11,313 nucleotides of DNA from JACRJW01 sp964359095 (GTDB taxonomy: Bacteria; Patescibacteriota; Patescibacteriia; UBA9934; GWF2-40-263): positions 1-11,313 of the forward strand of contig CAYHRJ010000034.1 of the NCBI GenBank assembly GCA_964359095.1, in the 5' to 3' direction. Below the pieces are notes generated by a model that searched no databases, was not told the origin of the DNA, and saw only the letters and a list, made by a program, of their open reading frames with translations. Made by a program: the position numbers and the translations under genes. Below, one piece after another: positions 10,581 to 11,313 of the stretch; position 1 is the stretch's first letter; each line of letters starts with the position of its first letter.

Positions 10581-11099
10581 TTAGAGCCAGTTGACCTTGG
10601 AAGTCACGACGCCAGAGCGAATGCGGGAGGCGAAGAAACTGAGGTCCGCAAGGTTGCGAGCGTTGTCGATGCGCAGTGTGTAACGGGCGATCTGCTCCTT
10701 GAGGCGCTCCCAGGAGAGAACCGCCATCACGGTCTGACCGTTCACTTCTTCTTCGTACACACCAGTTGCGAGCGTGCCCGTTGTCTGGAAGTAGATGACG
10801 GCGGCCACGTGAGACACAGGGAAACGTTCTGGGTCTGGGAGGAAGTCAGGTGTTTGAAATCCACCTGGAACGTAGTCGAACGTCCTGCCATTTGATTCCT
10901 GGATGTAGAATGCTTGAAGCCACTTGTCCCAGAAGAGGAAGCCGATGCAGTCGGGCAGACCGATCGCGTCCTTGTGATCCTTCATCCAGGTCACTCTAGT
11001 GCTCCTGTCGTTGTATAACCCATTGTTCAGGTCCAGCCGATCCCGATCCTGGAGCTTGAAAACCTTCATGTCGAGGTAGAACGTGAGCAGCGCTTCCAT
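10581..11099 (-). CDS. Hypothetical protein (172 aa) with strong Shine-Dalgarno
   Basis: I do not recognise this protein. It appears soluble and globular with alternating strands and aromatic residues (IGFLFWDKWLQAFYIQE; VAAVIYFQTTGTLATGVYEEE). The middle is proline-rich (YVPGGFQTPDFLPDPERFP), and a helical C-terminal part (LSWERLKEQIARYTL) ends in NWL. No signal peptide, membrane helix or catalytic motif is seen. The ATG at 11099 is preceded by AGGAG at a spacing of seven bases, the clearest ribosome-binding site in the window and unlike the other genes. It has its own terminator (10543-10571) and a leader able to form hairpins. Acquisition from elsewhere or high expression would both explain the strong site. 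It stands alone, convergent to the repair genes. Confidence 0.7.
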   Translation of the reverse strand: MEALLTFYLDMKVFKLQDRDRLDLNNGLYNDRSTRVTWMKDHKDAIGLPDCIGFLFWDKWLQAFYIQESNGRTFDYVPGGFQTPDFLPDPERFPVSHVAAVIYFQTTGTLATGVYEEEVNGQTVMAVLSWERLKEQIARYTLRIDNARNLADLSFFASRIRSGVVTSKVNWL

Positions 11100-11191
11100 G
11101 ACTTTCTCCTGTCATGCGGGGAAATCCTGCCGTTTGATGGTCAGGACCGCTCTGACAGAAAAAACCTACTTGATTTATCGAAAAAATGCAA

Positions 11192-11209
11192 GAGAACCGC
11201 TTGGCTCTC
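11192..11209 (-). terminator. Hairpin with T run upstream of the orphan gene, minus strand
   Basis: On the minus strand GAGAGCC (11209-11203) pairs with GGTTCTC (11198-11192) with one G-U around AAGC, then TTGCATTTTTT. It could end minus-strand transcription coming from beyond the window, or act as a leader attenuator of the orphan gene. Confidence 0.4.
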
Positions 11210-11229
11210 ACCATAAACTCTGCTAACCT
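11201..11229 (+). promoter_or_regulatory. Possible promoter of tRNA-Leu(UAA)
   Basis: TTGGCT (11201-11206) and TAACCT (11224-11229) are 17 bases apart, and the -10 ends nine bases before the tRNA. This is exactly the geometry at tRNA-Leu(UAG), although both boxes are weak matches. Confidence 0.4.
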
Positions 11230-11238
11230 TTCGCTCAT

Positions 11239-11313
11239 GGGCGGGTGGCGTAATCGGTAGCCGCGAGAGACTTAAAATTTCTTGGGGGAAACCCCGTGAG
11301 GGTTCGAGTCCCT
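11239..11313 (+). tRNA. tRNA-Leu(UAA), 3' end cut by window
   Basis: The 5' acceptor strand GGGCGGG begins at 11239. The anticodon stem AGAGA/TTTCT (one G-U) encloses CTTAAAA, giving anticodon TAA. A long variable arm (TGGGGGAAACCCCGT) marks a class II leucine tRNA. The T arm GAGGG-TTCGAGT-CCCT starts and is interrupted by the window end, so the 3' acceptor strand and CCA are not visible. Confidence 0.9.

Noticed and set aside
1..11313. CRISPR array or insertion sequence
   Set aside because: No regularly spaced repeats with unique spacers and no transposase frame were seen; the only tandem repeat is the coding 21-mer at 7346-7423.

Overview
The window looks like a chromosomal stretch from a Candidate Phyla Radiation bacterium (Candidatus Patescibacteria, Parcubacteria/Uhrbacteria-like). 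This rests on gene style, not on a marker gene. Most start codons lack a Shine-Dalgarno sequence, several small proteins are unassigned, there is a large lamin-tail surface protein and a heptad-repeat coiled-coil protein, and spacers are compact with strong hairpins. TGA is used as a stop (for example at 3327-3329 and 4046-4048), so the UGA-glycine code of Absconditabacteria/Gracilibacteria is excluded.

Left part (1-2224): a minus-strand operon encodes a ribbon-helix-helix antitoxin, a RelE/ParE-like toxin and an alpha/beta hydrolase cut by the window edge. A divergent plus-strand unit starts with tRNA-Leu(UAG). Its 3' end lies three bases before an HD-domain phosphohydrolase gene, which is followed by a two-helix membrane protein. 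Positions 2225-2585 hold no credible protein gene but are packed with structure: a good -35 box, two strong hairpins (one a terminator), a tRNA-like cloverleaf with a defective anticodon arm, a 26-base perfect palindrome and a second terminator.

Middle (2586-7651): an unrecognised protein overlaps by ATGA with a DUF3419/BtaA-like SAM-binding protein. A terminator and a boxA-like element follow. Next comes an 861-residue exported, membrane-anchored protein with three lamin-tail domains and two OB-like domains, then two small overlapping reading frames, a hairpin, an extended -10 promoter, and a coiled-coil protein whose gene carries a 21-base tandem repeat.

Right part (7652-11313): a minus-strand tRNA-Gly(GCC) gene is followed by an unusual GC-rich element bounded by a second copy of the tRNA 3' end. 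DNA polymerase X follows; its PHP domain lacks both histidines of the first metal motif. Next to it is an AlkD-like DNA glycosylase, so these two form a probable base-repair pair. A convergent minus-strand orphan gene with an unusually clear Shine-Dalgarno follows, and the window ends inside tRNA-Leu(UAA).

The parts most worth checking are the two tRNA-associated structured elements (2240-2543 and 7694-7897), the uncharacterised gene pair at 2586-4048, and the altered PHP site of PolX.
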